64,000 bases of DNA. It comes from Vibrio mexicanus. GTDB taxonomy: Bacteria; Pseudomonadota; Gammaproteobacteria; Enterobacterales; Vibrionaceae. Shown here piece by piece: positions 21,908-33,200 of the stretch (positions are counted from its first letter, which is position 1; every line of letters begins with the position of its first letter). A program made the position numbers and the translations under genes. Under the pieces are notes generated by a model that was given only the letters and a program-made list of their open reading frames with translations, ran no database searches and was not told the origin of the DNA. The stretch covers positions 62,001 through 126,000 of the forward strand of contig NZ_JYJP01000027.1 in NCBI RefSeq assembly GCF_001012815.1, in the 5' to 3' direction.

Positions 21908-22639
21908 CTAATTGCTGCGAAATGGTCGGTTTTGCAGCTCAAATCCTTTTTGATCATAGACCAATACTGAGCCTTGTGTGTACCAATCCCCAAGTACGAT
22001 GCGCTGTTTGGGCACCGATTCGCTTTGAATCTCATGCACGGCAGGCCTGTGAGTGTGGCCATGAATCATTAAATCGACATCATGATGTGCCATAACTCTG
22101 ACTACCTCTTCGGGTGTCACATCCATAATCTCAAGGGATTTTGATTGTTTGTCCTGTTTGATATCAGATTGCACCTTGCTGACGATTCTTTTCTTAATGA
22201 AAAATGGAATGCGATTGAATACCCACTGTAGCCAAGGCTGGTGGACCTTCTTGCGGTACTCCAAATATTTCACATCGCGAGTACATAATGTATCGCCATG
22301 CAGAACGACCGCTTTTCTTCCGTATAGGTCGATGACCGTCTCGTCACCAAGCAACTGCACGCCGGTTTTTTGGGCGAAACGTTTCCCTACCAAAAAATCG
22401 CGATTTCCTTGCGTGAAGTAGCAAGGAACACCCGAGTCAGTTAGGCGTTTAAATTCATCTCGAATTTGCTGCGCAAAGTCTGAAGTGTCATCGTCACCGA
22501 TCCAAAACTCAAACAAATCACCCAGTACGTACAGGGCATCGGCGTGGATCGCTTCCGTTCGCATAAATTGAGTAAAACAGTCGGTGATTTCTGGAGCTTG
22601 CGGGGTGAGGTGAAGATCGGAAATAAATAACGTAGTCAT
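21908..22639 (-). CDS. lpxH: UDP-2,3-diacylglucosamine diphosphatase
   Basis: Fourth step of lipid A synthesis: hydrolyses UDP-2,3-diacylglucosamine to lipid X. It is a calcineurin-like Mn-dependent metallophosphoesterase: [12 protein letters not shown] (first Asp and His), [32 protein letters not shown] and [11 protein letters not shown] start at 22639 ([11 protein letters not shown]), because the 18 residues before it in the open frame are not conserved and overlap the region after ppiB. 243 residues. It follows ppiB by 54 bases on the minus strand, the conserved ppiB-lpxH pair. Confidence 0.94.
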   Translation of the reverse strand: MTTLFISDLHLTPQAPEITDCFTQFMRTEAIHADALYVLGDLFEFWIGDDDTSDFAQQIRDEFKRLTDSGVPCYFTQGNRDFLVGKRFAQKTGVQLLGDETVIDLYGRKAVVLHGDTLCTRDVKYLEYRKKVHQPWLQWVFNRIPFFIKKRIVSKVQSDIKQDKQSKSLEIMDVTPEEVVRVMAHHDVDLMIHGHTHRPAVHEIQSESVPKQRIVLGDWYTQGSVLVYDQKGFELQNRPFRSN

Positions 22640-22693
22640 AGGAGGTATAAAGGCCTTAGAAGAAGGAGAGCATATCCATGCTCTCCTAATCAA

Positions 22694-23188
22694 TTACTCT
22701 TCGATTGTTGTGCCAGTGATTAGCACGTCTTCTAGAGGAACGTCTTGGTGCATGCCGTAAGAACCTGTGCTTACACCTTTAATTTTGTTTACTACGTCCA
22801 TGCCTTCGATAACTTCACCAAATACACAGTAACCCCAACCGTCTAGGCTTTCGCTACGGAAGTCTAGGAATGTGTTGTCGTTTACGTTGATGAAGAACTG
22901 AGAGCTCGCTGAGTGAGGTTCCATTGTGCGAGCCATCGCCAATGTACCTACTTTGTTGCTTAGGCCGTTGTTTGCTTCGTTTTTGATTGGAGCACGAGAA
23001 GGTTTCTCTTGAAGGCCAGATTCCATGCCGCCACCTTGGACCATGAAACCATCAATTACACGGTGGAAAAGCGTGTTGTCGTAGAAACCGTCGCGGCAGT
23101 ACTGTAGAAAGTTTGCGCTAGTCTCTGGTGCTTTCTCTTCGTTTAGTTGAATTTTGATGTCACCAAAGTTTGTGTGAAGGGTGATCAT
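22694..23188 (-). CDS. ppiB: Peptidyl-prolyl cis-trans isomerase B (cyclophilin)
   Basis: A 164-residue cytoplasmic cyclophilin with no signal peptide. The catalytic signature is present: [14 protein letters not shown], including the active-site Arg, and then [18 protein letters not shown] and [11 protein letters not shown]. It probably helps fold newly made proteins. It heads the ppiB-lpxH operon and is divergent from cysS; the 240-base gap between them (23189-23428) must hold both promoters. Confidence 0.96.
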   Translation of the reverse strand: MITLHTNFGDIKIQLNEEKAPETSANFLQYCRDGFYDNTLFHRVIDGFMVQGGGMESGLQEKPSRAPIKNEANNGLSNKVGTLAMARTMEPHSASSQFFINVNDNTFLDFRSESLDGWGYCVFGEVIEGMDVVNKIKGVSTGSYGMHQDVPLEDVLITGTTIEE

Positions 23189-23428
23189 GACGCGTTCCTT
23201 TACTGATGTTTGTAATTAGAGCCTGCGATTCTAACGTAACTTATTCTTACAGACCAACTCCTAATATAAGAAACCTAGTGGATCCGCCCGAAAAGGGTAG
23301 GTGTGTTTGATGGAAACAAGGGAATAGAGGATATAAAGCTGACTTTTTGCTTGTGTTGGGATTACGTATCTAAACAACACTTGATATACTGACGCACTGT
23401 TTATTTCACCAAGTATTAGATAGAGATC

Positions 23429-24817
23429 ATGCTAAAAATATATAACTCACTTACAAGACAGAAAGAGGAATTCAAACCCATCACCGCTGGTAAAGTCGGT
23501 ATGTATGTCTGTGGGGTAACCATTTACGATCTCTGTCACATCGGTCACGGCCGCACTTTCGTTTCTTTTGATGTTGTTTCTCGTTACCTACGCTACCTAG
23601 GTTACGATCTAAAATTTGTTCGCAACATCACCGACATCGACGACAAAATAATCAAGCGTGCGGCGGAAAACGGTGAGTCTTGTGATTCATTGACTGAGCG
23701 TTTGATTGGCGAAATGCACGCTGACTTTGATGCGCTAAACATGAAGCGCCCAGACGTAGAACCGCGCGCGACGGAATACATTCAAGAGATCATTGAGCTG
23801 GTAGAGAAGCTGATCGAACGTGGCTTTGCTTACGTTGCCGATAACGGCGATGTGATGTTTGAAGTCAGCAAGTACGATGAGTATGGCAAGCTATCTGGTC
23901 AAGACCTAGACCAGCTTCAAGCAGGTGCTCGTGTTGATATCGACACAGCAAAACGCAGCCCAGTGGATTTCGTTCTTTGGAAGATGTCTAAGCCAGGCGA
24001 GCCAACGTGGGAATCTCCATGGGGCGCGGGTCGTCCGGGTTGGCACATTGAATGTTCAGCGATGAACTCTTCAATTCTAGGTAACCATTTCGATATTCAC
24101 GGCGGTGGCTCGGATCTTCAGTTCCCTCACCACGAGAATGAAATTGCTCAATCATGCTGTGCGCATGGCACCCAGTACGTAAACACTTGGATGCACAGTG
24201 GCATGGTGATGGTTGACCGTGAGAAAATGTCAAAATCGCTAGGCAACTTCTTCACTATTCGCGATGTTCTAGAGCATTACGATTCAGAAACGGTTCGCTA
24301 CTTCCTGATGTCTGGTCACTACCGTAGCCAGCTAAACTACAGTGAAGACAACTTGAATCAAGCACGTGCATCACTAGAACGTCTATACACCTCATTGCGT
24401 GGTTTGGATTTGAATGTTCCAGCAGCAGGTGGCGAAGAGTACGTGACTCGATTCACGACAGCGATGAATGATGACTTCAACACGCCAGAAGCATACTCAG
24501 TGCTATTTGATATGGCTCGTGAAGTAAACCGCCTGAAAGCGGAAGACGTTCAAAAAGCGAGTGAACTGGGCAGCTTAATGCGCGAACTTGCCGACGTAAT
24601 CGGTATTCTTCACCAAGAGCCAGAAGCTTTCTTACAAGGTGGTGCGACTGGTGCTGATGACGACGAAGTTGCAGAAATTGAAGCGCTAATCAAACTGCGT
24701 AACGATTCGCGTGCAGCAAAAGATTGGGCAAATGCAGATATGGCTCGCGACAAGCTAACTGAGATGGGCATTGTGCTGGAAGATGGTGCAGAGGGCACCA
24801 CTTGGCGTCGTAAATAA
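23429..24817 (+). CDS. cysS: Cysteinyl-tRNA synthetase
   Basis: Class I aminoacyl-tRNA synthetase for cysteine. The catalytic zinc ligands and signature motifs are present: [18 protein letters not shown] (the HIGH motif reads HIGH), [29 protein letters not shown] (zinc-site His), and [14 protein letters not shown] (the KMSKS loop). 462 residues, the usual length, and intact, unlike many genes here. It is divergent from ppiB-lpxH, the order I recall from other gammaproteobacteria. Confidence 0.97.
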   Translation: MLKIYNSLTRQKEEFKPITAGKVGMYVCGVTIYDLCHIGHGRTFVSFDVVSRYLRYLGYDLKFVRNITDIDDKIIKRAAENGESCDSLTERLIGEMHADFDALNMKRPDVEPRATEYIQEIIELVEKLIERGFAYVADNGDVMFEVSKYDEYGKLSGQDLDQLQAGARVDIDTAKRSPVDFVLWKMSKPGEPTWESPWGAGRPGWHIECSAMNSSILGNHFDIHGGGSDLQFPHHENEIAQSCCAHGTQYVNTWMHSGMVMVDREKMSKSLGNFFTIRDVLEHYDSETVRYFLMSGHYRSQLNYSEDNLNQARASLERLYTSLRGLDLNVPAAGGEEYVTRFTTAMNDDFNTPEAYSVLFDMAREVNRLKAEDVQKASELGSLMRELADVIGILHQEPEAFLQGGATGADDDEVAEIEALIKLRNDSRAAKDWANADMARDKLTEMGIVLEDGAEGTTWRRK

Positions 24818-24831
24818 CTGATTATTATATT

Positions 24832-24856
24832 AAAGGGCTGGTTTCAGCCCTTTTTC
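24832..24856 (+). terminator. Rho-independent terminator after cysS
   Basis: AAAGGGCTG and CAGCCCTTT pair with a short loop, followed by TT-CTTT. Confidence 0.85.
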
Positions 24857-24884
24857 TTTACAAAAATTTAGAAAGGCACCCTCT

Positions 24885-25463
24885 GTGGCACAGATGTACT
24901 TCTATTACTCTGCGATGAATGCAGGTAAATCGACAACTCTTCTTCAATCTTCTTTTAACTATCAAGAGCGTGGTATGAATCCGGTGATTTTCACTGCCGC
25001 ACTTGACGATCGTTATGGCGTAGGGAAGGTGAGCTCGCGTATTGGTCTTCAATCTGAAGCGCAACTCTTCCAAACTGACACCAACTTGTTTGATGTTATC
25101 TCTACACTGAATGAAGTAGCAAAACGCCACTGTATTTTGGTGGATGAATGCCAGTTCTTGTCGAAGGAGCAGGTTTACCAATTAACTGAAGTGGTCGATA
25201 AGCTGAATATTCCGGTGCTTTGCTATGGCTTACGCACAGACTTCTTAGGTGAGTTGTTTGAAGGCAGTAAATATTTGCTTTCTTGGGCGGATAAGCTGAT
25301 TGAACTGAAAACGATTTGTCATTGTGGCCGCAAAGCGAACATGGTGATCAGAACGGACGAAAATGGAAAAGCGATTGCAGAAGGTGATCAAGTGGCGATT
25401 GGTGGCAATGATCGTTACGTTTCGGTATGTCGTCAGCACTACAAAGAGGCGTTGGGTAAATAG
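24885..25463 (+). CDS. tdk: Thymidine kinase
   Basis: Salvages thymidine and deoxyuridine by phosphorylation. The type II enzyme is recognised by the P-loop MNAGKST near residue 12, the catalytic region [13 protein letters not shown], the lasso loop and the structural zinc cysteines ([10 protein letters not shown], then [10 protein letters not shown]). 192 residues. The start is GTG at 24885, which reads [15 protein letters not shown] and matches the family N-terminus; an AAAGG-type site precedes it. A bidirectional terminator separates it from infA, which converges. Confidence 0.95.
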   Translation: MAQMYFYYSAMNAGKSTTLLQSSFNYQERGMNPVIFTAALDDRYGVGKVSSRIGLQSEAQLFQTDTNLFDVISTLNEVAKRHCILVDECQFLSKEQVYQLTEVVDKLNIPVLCYGLRTDFLGELFEGSKYLLSWADKLIELKTICHCGRKANMVIRTDENGKAIAEGDQVAIGGNDRYVSVCRQHYKEALGK

Positions 25464-25492
25464 CCATCTCTTCAATGTAAATAACGTAAAAC

Positions 25493-25522
25493 AAAAACCG
25501 GAGCCATTGGCTCCGGTTTTTG
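25493..25522. terminator. Bidirectional terminator between tdk and infA
   Basis: AAAAACCGGAGCC and GGCTCCGGTTTTT form a 13-bp stem with A and T flanks. Confidence 0.95.
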
Positions 25523-25563
25523 TTTGTGTTCGATTATATCGGACTGCGTAAAGCAATCACAGA

Positions 25564-25782
<219 letters not shown>

Positions 25783-25862
25783 TTAATCCTCTTTTAAAAA
25801 TGGACAATTTTTGCCGAAGAAAAATGTCGACAAAAATGAATTAAGTAAAGTTGGGGCGTATT

Positions 25863-26561
25863 CTACCCTTGCCAACGCTGATTTACTAGCCTTTGATGAC
25901 GTTGAAATCGGACTTTGTAGTTCATAGCAGGGCATTCATCGATTTGATAGCCCAAATATAGCCACTGTTTCCCTTGTTGTTGGCAATATTCTAGCTGCAT
26001 TAGAATGCCCAAGGTGCCTAGAGACAAAGTGTAGTCGGGGTCGAAAAATGTATAAAAGGCACTCGCGCTATTACTCAGAATGTCAGTGACGGCAATGCCA
26101 ATGAGTTTTTCTCCATCATAAATATGCATGAACTGAGTATTTAGCCAAGAACACAATGCAAACTGATGAAAGACTTCTTTATTGGGCGGATACATGCTGC
26201 CATCGTGATGGCGTGCATTGATATAACGAGAATAAAGGTCAAACCAATCTTCATCGAGCTCACTCTTAAATTGCCATTGGAGATTCGACGCTTTTTTAAC
26301 GAGGCGTTTTTGGTTTCTGCTCAAGACAAAGTCGGGCACAGAGACTCGCAACGCATTGCAGGCGTTGCAGTGATCACAATGAGGCTTATAGATGGTATCG
26401 CCGCTGCGACGAAACCCATTGGCTAAAAGGACTTCATAGCTAGAAGCAGAGTGCATTCTCTCATCGAGCGCGACGGCAACGCGCTCTTTACGATCTTTCA
26501 GGTAACTGCAGTCATGGCTGTCGGTTAAACCAATTTTTATCTGCTGTAGATCAGAGATCAT
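25863..26561 (-). CDS. bpt: Aspartate/glutamate leucyltransferase (N-degron pathway)
   Basis: Bpt transfers Leu from Leu-tRNA to N-terminal Asp or Glu, marking proteins for ClpS/ClpAP degradation. It resembles eukaryotic ATE1: SYLKDRKERVAVALDERMHSAS, the cysteine motif HCDHCNACNALRVSV (the CxxC core), and FYTFFDPDYTLSLGTLGI and YQIDECPAMNYK. 232 residues. I start at ATG 26561, where AAGGAG lies upstream and the ATGA overlaps the aat stop, which shows tight coupling with aat. Confidence 0.94.
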   Translation of the reverse strand: MISDLQQIKIGLTDSHDCSYLKDRKERVAVALDERMHSASSYEVLLANGFRRSGDTIYKPHCDHCNACNALRVSVPDFVLSRNQKRLVKKASNLQWQFKSELDEDWFDLYSRYINARHHDGSMYPPNKEVFHQFALCSWLNTQFMHIYDGEKLIGIAVTDILSNSASAFYTFFDPDYTLSLGTLGILMQLEYCQQQGKQWLYLGYQIDECPAMNYKVRFQRHQRLVNQRWQG

Positions 26562-27277
26562 TGTGACTCCTTCATTGGGGATGACAGCCATTGAGATTCA
26601 AAACAGCCGTTAGATAAAGGCTGTTCTTTTAAAGATAGCAAGGATTTCAGAAAGCTCTCTCGTTCAATTTCAAATGCCCCAAGTGATGCCAGATGGTCGT
26701 TCATCACTTGGCAGTCAATTAGCTCTCCACCATGCGCAGAAAAATGGTGGCAAAAATACCAAAGTGCAATTTTTGATGCATTGGTTTCTAAACTAAACAT
26801 AGATTCGCCACAAAAAAGTTGGCCGACTGAAATGCCGTAAAGGCCACCTACTAGGCGTTCTTCATTCCATACTTCAACAGAATGGCAATGCCCTTGGCGA
26901 GCTAGCTCTTGATAGGCCGATTGCATGTTTTCATCCAACCAAGTTTCTTCAATCGGTCTAACAGCGCCACATTGTTCAATCACTTGGTCGGTTGCTCGGT
27001 TAATACTGATGCGGTATTGGTGCTTTCTTTGAAATTTTTTAAGACTTTTTGCTGGAATGAATGTCTTAGGATTAAAGACGGCGCGTGGAGCTGGGCTCCA
27101 CCATAGGATAGGTTCACCTGGGCCGTACCATGGGAAAATACCATTATGGTAACCAGCTAAAATACGCTGAGGCGATAAGTCTCCTCCAAAAGCAAGCAGG
27201 CCATTAGGCTCATCAAGTGCTTCAAAAGGGGATGGGAATACGTGTCGGCTATCGAGCTCGGTAAGATAAATCGCCAT
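26558..27277 (-). CDS. aat: Leucyl/phenylalanyl-tRNA-protein transferase
   Basis: Adds Leu or Phe to N-terminal Lys or Arg, the other arm of the N-degron pathway. Family motifs: FPSPFEALDEPNGLLAFGGDLS, GIFPWYGPGEPILWWSPAPRAV, and FCGESMFS. 239 residues. It is upstream of bpt, with the two genes sharing ATGA (26558-26561), so translation is coupled. Together with infA downstream this is the conserved aat-bpt-infA group. Confidence 0.96.
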   Translation of the reverse strand: MAIYLTELDSRHVFPSPFEALDEPNGLLAFGGDLSPQRILAGYHNGIFPWYGPGEPILWWSPAPRAVFNPKTFIPAKSLKKFQRKHQYRISINRATDQVIEQCGAVRPIEETWLDENMQSAYQELARQGHCHSVEVWNEERLVGGLYGISVGQLFCGESMFSLETNASKIALWYFCHHFSAHGGELIDCQVMNDHLASLGAFEIERESFLKSLLSLKEQPLSNGCFESQWLSSPMKESQ

Positions 27278-27324
27278 AATGCTAATAAATAGTTGTGCTT
27301 ATAAATATAGTAAACGAGGGAAAT

Positions 27325-27780
27325 ATGAAAAAGTGGCTTTGGATCTTGTTGATTTTACCACTGTTTGCCAATGCTGCCTATCAACGCAACCAAGCAAGGC
27401 CGGTGGAAAAAGTCGTATTTGGTCAAGTAGATTCCGTTCGCTACATCAGTGAGCAGCAAGTCATTGAGTCTCGAACTAATGGATGGAACACCTTACTTGG
27501 TGCTGTTATTGGTGGCTTAGTAGGCAATCAGTTTGGTGGCGGAACAGGCAAAGAGGTAGCGACGGCGGTCGGTGCGGTTGCGGGGGCATCGGTTGCGAGC
27601 AGCAATTGGAATCGCGACAGAGTGGTGGAATACCGTCTGGTGGAACTTCTAATCGAAACCGAATCTGGCCAGCTTGTTAATGTTATCCAAGATTTCGACA
27701 ATCAAATGCTGTTTGAAAAAGGCAATCCAGTAAGAATTTTGTACTTTAGCGATGGTGTAAGGGTGGACATTACGTACTAG
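27325..27780 (+). CDS. Glycine-zipper 2TM domain outer-membrane-type protein
   Basis: A 151-residue protein with a signal peptide (MKKWLWILLILPLFANA). The middle has a glycine-zipper double helix (LLGAVIGGLVGNQFGGGTGKEVATAVGAVAG) of the Rick_17kDa_Anti/SlyB type, followed by a beta-rich end. No lipobox cysteine is seen after the signal. The start at ATG 27325 has GAGGG upstream; the codon at 27295 is not used. The function is unknown; relatives stabilise the outer membrane. Divergent from aat. Confidence 0.78.
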   Translation: MKKWLWILLILPLFANAAYQRNQARPVEKVVFGQVDSVRYISEQQVIESRTNGWNTLLGAVIGGLVGNQFGGGTGKEVATAVGAVAGASVASSNWNRDRVVEYRLVELLIETESGQLVNVIQDFDNQMLFEKGNPVRILYFSDGVRVDITY

Positions 27781-27946
27781 AACCCCCTTGATTAAGCTGT
27801 AATCAAATTAAGTGAGTAAATATTCAGCTTATTTCGTGGATTGGGTCTGGAGTTAAAAACCAAAGTTCGATAGTCTGCAAGTACGAAGAATTATTCATCA
27901 TTCACTTAACCGGAGACGAGTGAATGACCAAGGAATGACAGCATTA

Positions 27947-29233
27947 ATGGAAAGCCTAACGTTACAACCAATTTCTAAAGTTAATGGCGAAGTCAATTTG
28001 CCAGGTTCAAAAAGTGTATCTAACCGAGCGTTGCTACTGGCAGCGCTAGCAAGTGGCACAACTCGTCTAACTAACTTGCTTGATAGTGACGATATTCGTC
28101 ATATGTTAAATGCGCTTAAACTACTTGGCGTCGAATATAAACTGTCTGAAGACAAAACAGTCTGTGAAGTACAAGGATTAGGAAAAGCGTTTGCTGCTCC
28201 AGAAGCGCTTGAGCTTTTTCTAGGCAATGCGGGTACGGCAATGCGCCCACTGGCTGCAGCACTTTGTTTGGGCACGGGTGAGTATGTACTTACTGGTGAA
28301 CCGCGCATGAAAGAACGTCCAATTGGTCACCTTGTCGATGCGCTTCGTGAGGCAGGTGCTCAGGTTGAATACCTAGAAAACGAAAACTACCCACCACTAA
28401 AAATTCAAGGTACGGGCCTAAAAGGCGGTAAAGTTAAGATTGATGGTTCAATCTCAAGCCAGTTCTTGACCGCGTTTTTGATGTCTGCTCCTCTTGCTCA
28501 ATCGGATGTTACGATTGAGATCGAAGGTGAACTGGTTTCAAAGCCGTACATTGATATTACGCTTCACATCATGAAGCAATTTGGCGTGGATGTGGAAAAT
28601 AACGACTATCAAGAGTTCGTTATTCGAAGTGGCCAAACTTACGTAGCGCCGGGCGACTTCTTGGTTGAAGGCGATGCGTCATCAGCTTCTTATTTCCTCG
28701 CGGCAGCGGCGATCAAAGGTGGCGAAATTAAAGTGACCGGTATTGGCCGCAATAGTATCCAAGGCGATATTCAATTTGCAGATGCACTAGAGAAGATGGG
28801 CGCTGAAATCGAGTGGGGTGATGATTACGTTATCTCTCGTGTTGGCGAGCTTAAAGCGGTTGATCTTGATTTCAACCATATCCCAGATGCAGCGATGACG
28901 ATTGCGACAACGGCTTTGTTTGCAAAAGGCACAACAGCCATCCGTAACGTGTACAACTGGCGTGTGAAAGAGACTGACCGTCTTGCGGCGATGGCAACAG
29001 AGCTACGTAAAGTGGGCGCTGAAGTTGAAGAAGGCCATGATTACATTGTGGTGACGCCAACGGATAACCTACAGCACGCAGCAATCGACACGTACGATGA
29101 TCACCGTATGGCAATGTGTTTCTCGTTAGTCGCATTGAGTGATACTCCAGTAACCATTAACGATCCTGGTTGTACCTCGAAGACGTTCCCAGATTACTTC
29201 GATAAGCTAAAAGGTCTTAGCCAGTCTGCTTAA
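27947..29233 (+). CDS. aroA: 5-enolpyruvylshikimate-3-phosphate synthase
   Basis: Shikimate pathway step making EPSP. Key motifs: [18 protein letters not shown] (substrate-binding Lys/Ser), [17 protein letters not shown] (class I type, the Gly-Thr-Ala glyphosate contact region), and the C-terminal [31 protein letters not shown] and [12 protein letters not shown]. About 428 residues from ATG 27947 ([11 protein letters not shown]); in-frame codons upstream (27920, 27935) are less likely, because the enteric protein begins MESLTLQP. A single-gene unit with a terminator. Confidence 0.95.
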   Translation: MESLTLQPISKVNGEVNLPGSKSVSNRALLLAALASGTTRLTNLLDSDDIRHMLNALKLLGVEYKLSEDKTVCEVQGLGKAFAAPEALELFLGNAGTAMRPLAAALCLGTGEYVLTGEPRMKERPIGHLVDALREAGAQVEYLENENYPPLKIQGTGLKGGKVKIDGSISSQFLTAFLMSAPLAQSDVTIEIEGELVSKPYIDITLHIMKQFGVDVENNDYQEFVIRSGQTYVAPGDFLVEGDASSASYFLAAAAIKGGEIKVTGIGRNSIQGDIQFADALEKMGAEIEWGDDYVISRVGELKAVDLDFNHIPDAAMTIATTALFAKGTTAIRNVYNWRVKETDRLAAMATELRKVGAEVEEGHDYIVVTPTDNLQHAAIDTYDDHRMAMCFSLVALSDTPVTINDPGCTSKTFPDYFDKLKGLSQSA

Positions 29234-29280
29234 TCGTGTCGAACGAACGTTCAACCAAATAAGTCATTCCAAATAATGTC

Positions 29281-29310
29281 AGGGCTCACCTTTGTGTGAG
29301 CCCTTTTTTA
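29281..29310 (+). terminator. Rho-independent terminator after aroA
   Basis: AGGGCTCAC and GTGAGCCCT pair with a short loop, followed by TTTTTT. Confidence 0.93.
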
Positions 29311-29412
29311 TTTTTATTCAAGAGAGTCAATCGACATAGACTTCTACTGGCTATCCATCCAGTTATTTATTATCATCGCTAAAAATACAGAATTAGAACT
29401 AAGGATTCCATT

Positions 29413-30026
29413 TTGATCGGACGTCTGCGCGGTACGCTTATCGAGAAACAGCCACCTGAACTATTAATTGAAGTGAATGGCGTTGGCTATGAAGTACAAA
29501 TGCCGATGAGCTGCTTTTACGAGCTGCCAAATGTTGGTGAAGAGGCCATCATCTATACTCACTTTGTGGTTCGCGAAGATGCTCAGCTACTTTATGGTTT
29601 TAATACAGTTAAAGAGCGCGCTTTATTTAGAGAAGTGATCAAAGCAAACGGTGTAGGTCCAAAGTTGGGTCTGGGTATCTTGTCCGGTATGACGGCAATG
29701 CAATTCGTATCTTGCGTTGAACGAGAAGATATTTCTACGCTGGTGAAACTTCCCGGTGTAGGTAAGAAGACGGCAGAGCGATTGGTTGTTGAGATGAAAG
29801 ATCGCTTGAAAGGATGGGGCGAGGGTGATCTGTTTACTCCAGCAACAGACGCAGCACCAATGGACAGCGGCGCACCAAGTGAAGAGAGCGCCGTGGATGA
29901 AGCCGTGAGTGCGCTGTTGGCGCTTGGCTACAAACCAACGCAAGCTCCAAAGTGGTGTCTCAGATCGCTAAGCCAGAGATGACCAGCGAAATGCTGATCC
30001 GTGAAGCATTGAAGTCGATGGTTTAA
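29413..30026 (+). CDS. ruvA: Holliday junction helicase subunit RuvA (frame broken near 29945)
   Basis: RuvA binds four-way junctions as a tetramer and loads RuvB. Domain I ([29 protein letters not shown]), domain II with two helix-hairpin-helix motifs ([15 protein letters not shown] and [18 protein letters not shown]) and the flexible domain III are present. The start is TTG 29413 with AAGGA upstream. One T is missing in GC(T)TCCAAA near 29945; restoring it gives [28 protein letters not shown], with the stop at 30024-30026, 204 residues. Domain III contacts RuvB, so real loss would matter; I read it as an error. ruvB follows. Confidence 0.94.
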
Positions 30027-30098
30027 CCTTTAGCTTTGTACGCACCAGTGTCACTATATCCATTATTACCTCTAGCGAATGCCCATTAGGAACACAAT

Positions 30099-31106
30099 AT
30101 GATCGAAGCAGATCGCCTAATTGCACCGGACAGTCCGGTTTTTAAAGAAGAAGATGTTATTGATAGAGCGATTCGTCCAAAGAAGTTAGCGGACTATCAA
30201 GGACAAGATCATGTGCGTGATCAAATGGAAATCTTCATTAAGGCGGCTCAACTACGTAATGAAGCCTTAGATCATCTACTGATATTTGGTCCTCCAGGGC
30301 TAGGTAAAACTACATTGGCCAACATCGTTGCCAATGAGATGGAAGTAAATATTCGTACAACCTCTGGCCCTGTGCTTGAAAAGGCAGGGGACTTAGCGGC
30401 TTTGTTGACCAATCTTGAAGAAAATGATGTGTTGTTCATCGATGAAATTCATCGTTTAAGCCCAATGGTTGAAGAAGTCCTTTATCCGGCAATGGAAGAT
30501 TATCAACTCGATATCATGATTGGGGAAGGGCCTGCTGCGCGCTCGATTAAGATAGATTTGCCTCCTTTCACTCTGATTGGGGCGACGACGCGTGCCGGTT
30601 CATTAACGTCTCCGCTGCGTGACCGTTTTGGTATCACGCAAAGGCTTGAGTACTACAAAATCGCCGATCTTCAAACTATCGTGCAGCGTAGTGCTGACTG
30701 TTTAAACCTATCTATGGATCCGGAAGGGGCATTAGAAGTGGCTCGTCGAGCTCGTGGTACACCGCGTATTGCCAACCGATTATTGCGCCGTGTTCGTGAC
30801 TACGCGGAAGTGAAAGGCAATGGTCATATCTGCGCAGACGTGGCAGACAAGGCTCTGAACATGCTCGACGTTGATGCACAAGGCTTTGACTACATGGATA
30901 GAAAGCTACTGCTTGCGATCATGGAAAAGTTTGGCGGTGGGCCTGTTGGTTTAGATAACATGGCGGCGGCGATCGGTGAGGAGAAAGATACGATTGAAGA
31001 TGTGTTGGAACCTTACCTAATTCAACAAGGGTATTTGCAGCGTACACCGCGAGGACGTATCGCGACAGATAGAGCTTATCTCCACTTCGGTATCGATAAA
31101 CAGTAG
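30099..31106 (+). CDS. ruvB: Holliday junction branch migration ATPase RuvB
   Basis: Hexameric AAA+ motor that pulls DNA through the RuvA-bound junction. Motifs: [13 protein letters not shown] (Walker A), [11 protein letters not shown] (Walker B), [21 protein letters not shown] (sensor 1 and Arg finger), and [17 protein letters not shown] (sensor 2). The C-terminal winged helix ends [15 protein letters not shown], typical of the family. 335 residues. It follows ruvA by 72 bases. Confidence 0.97.
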   Translation: MIEADRLIAPDSPVFKEEDVIDRAIRPKKLADYQGQDHVRDQMEIFIKAAQLRNEALDHLLIFGPPGLGKTTLANIVANEMEVNIRTTSGPVLEKAGDLAALLTNLEENDVLFIDEIHRLSPMVEEVLYPAMEDYQLDIMIGEGPAARSIKIDLPPFTLIGATTRAGSLTSPLRDRFGITQRLEYYKIADLQTIVQRSADCLNLSMDPEGALEVARRARGTPRIANRLLRRVRDYAEVKGNGHICADVADKALNMLDVDAQGFDYMDRKLLLAIMEKFGGGPVGLDNMAAAIGEEKDTIEDVLEPYLIQQGYLQRTPRGRIATDRAYLHFGIDKQ

Positions 31107-31145
31107 CTTTTTTGCCTTTTTCTCATTTTTGAAAAATCATTTTCC

Positions 31146-31172
31146 AAAGCCAAGCAATATTGCTTGGCTTTT
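31146..31172 (+). terminator. Rho-independent terminator after ruvB
   Basis: AAAGCCAAGCAA and TTGCTTGGCTTT pair almost loop-free (TA centre), ending in TTTT. Confidence 0.88.
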
Positions 31173-31178
31173 ATGTTT

Positions 31179-31194
31179 TGTGATCCAAATCACG
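31179..31194. promoter_or_regulatory. CRP-like site upstream of cydA
   Basis: TGTGATCCAAATCACG matches the CRP consensus TGTGA-N6-TCACA at nine of ten positions. It lies about 405 bases before cydA, in a 492-base intergenic region. Confidence 0.55.
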
Positions 31195-31320
31195 CAATTG
31201 CAATTTAGCCTACCTCTTTATGAGTAACATGCTGTGAGTAAATGTTGTGCAGATGTTGTGCGAGTATCCCTACTTTACGCATGGTGAAACATGGGTGTAA
31301 CAATCCAAGTGAGATCTAAG

Positions 31321-31334
31321 TTGATTTAAATCAA
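31321..31334. promoter_or_regulatory. FNR box 1 upstream of cydA
   Basis: TTGATTTAAATCAA is a perfect palindrome matching the FNR consensus TTGAT-N4-ATCAA at every defined position. It is a copy identical to the box at 31372, with 51 bases between their start points. Confidence 0.85.
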
Positions 31335-31371
31335 GTTGGTGGTTTTTTGTCCCATTTTGGCGTGTCAATTG

Positions 31372-31385
31372 TTGATTTAAATCAA
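31372..31385. promoter_or_regulatory. FNR box 2 upstream of cydA
   Basis: Second identical TTGATTTAAATCAA palindrome, about 215 bases before the cydA start. FNR control of cytochrome bd is well known in E. coli; the paired sites suggest oxygen-responsive control here. Confidence 0.85.
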
Positions 31386-31598
31386 AGCGACACTCAGTCC
31401 GAAACTTTTGAAAGTGATTTCTCTAAGTATTAATATTAGTGTCAGCTACATTAGCTACAGCTTAACAAAAAACTAACTATTAATAATCATGTATGCAACA
31501 GTTGTTTCATAGATTTAACAACTGAAAGGGGTAGGATGAATACTCCGTAAATGCACATATGTACATGCGTGTCTGTCAGCCGACACATAGGAGCTACC

Positions 31599-33184
31599 AT
31601 GATTGATGTTGTTGATCTGTCGCGATTGCAGTTTGCAATTACCGCGATGTATCACTTCCTATTCGTACCACTGACTTTAGGTCTAGCCTTCTTGCTAGCC
31701 ATTATGGAGTCAGTTTATGTAATGACCGGAAAGCAAATCTACAAGGACATGACAAAGTTCTGGGGTAAGCTATTTGGTATTAACTTCGCTTTGGGCGTTG
31801 CCACTGGCTTAACCATGGAGTTCCAATTCGGAACGAACTGGTCTTACTATTCTCATTACGTAGGCGATATTTTCGGTGCGCCGCTTGCGATTGAAGCCTC
31901 GTTGCTTTCTTCCTAGAGTCTACTTTTGTTGGTCTATTCTTCTTCGGCTGGGACCGCTTATCTAAGCGTCAGCACTTAGCGGTAACTTGGTTAGTTGCGC
32001 TAGGTTCTAACTTCTCTGCATTGTGGATTCTTGTAGCAAACGGCTGGATGCAAAACCCAGTGGGTGCTGAATTCAACTTCGAAACCATGCGCATGGAAAT
32101 GGTGAGCTTTGCTGAAGTTGTTCTAAACCCAGTTGCTCAGGTTAAATTTGTACACACCGTAGCATCAGGCTATACAACGGGTGCCATGTTCGTATTGAGT
32201 ATCAGTGCTTACTACCTACTGAAAGGTCGTGATGTTGCTTTTGCGCGTCGTTCATTCGCCATTGCTGCGTCTTTCGGTATGGCTGCTATCTTGTCGACTA
32301 TCGTACTTGGCGATGAGTCAGGCTACGAGTTAGGTGATGTACAGCGCGTTAAGCTTGCGGCGATTGAGTCAGAGTGGCACACGCAAGAAGCACCAGCTTC
32401 CTTTACCGTTGTTGGTATTCCTAACCAAGAAACGATGGAAACAGACTACGCCATTAAGATCCCATACCTAATGGGTATCATCGCAACGCGTTCTCTTGAT
32501 GAAGAGGTGACAGGTCTGCGTGATCTCCGTGACGAGCACATTGTACGTATTCGCAATGGTATGTACGCATACGAATTGCTAGAGAAACTGCGTGCGGGTG
32601 ACAAGTCAGAAGAGAACATGACAGCGTTTGACGAAGTGAAGAACGACCTAGGTTATGGTTTACTTCTAAAACGTTACACAGAAAACGTTGTAGATGCGAC
32701 AGAAGAACAAATTCAACTTGCTGCTGACGATTCAATCCCAACAGTTTGGCCTCTGTTCTGGTCGTTCCGTATCATGGTTGGCTGCGGCATGATCATGCTA
32801 TTCGTATTTGGTGCGGCGTTCATTCAAACATGTCGTCAGAAGATCGAACAAAAACCATGGATTCTTAAAGCGGCGTTATTCAGCTTACCTCTCCCATGGA
32901 TCGCGGTTGAAGCGGGTTGGTTCGTTGCAGAATATGGCCGTCAGCCATGGGCGGTAGGTGAAATTCTTCCTGTTCACGTTGCTGCGTCTGCACTTACAGC
33001 TGGCCAAATATGGACATCCCTATTTGCAATCATCGCGCTCTACACAGTGTTCCTGATTGCAGAAGTTTACTTAATGCTGAAATTTGCTCGTAAAGGTCCA
33101 AGCAGCCTGAAAACCGGTCGCTACCACTTCGAGCAAGGTGAACACTCTGCTGCTGACAAAGTTAGCCGCCAAGTAGAAGCATAA
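31599..33184 (+). CDS. cydA: Cytochrome bd-I ubiquinol oxidase subunit I (frame broken near 31896)
   Basis: CydA carries haems b558, b595 and d and oxidises quinol under low oxygen. The N-terminal helix contains [23 protein letters not shown] (haem His), and [12 protein letters not shown] near the C-terminus is the conserved GRQPW motif. The Q loop is of the long type. At 31896 one G is missing (GAAG(G)CCTCGTT; expected [22 protein letters not shown]), so the first frame stops early. Restored length is 528 residues, near the 522 of E. coli. The start ATG 31599 has GGAG upstream. First gene of cydABX-ybgE. Confidence 0.95.
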
Positions 33185-33200
33185 GTAAGGAGAGAGAATA

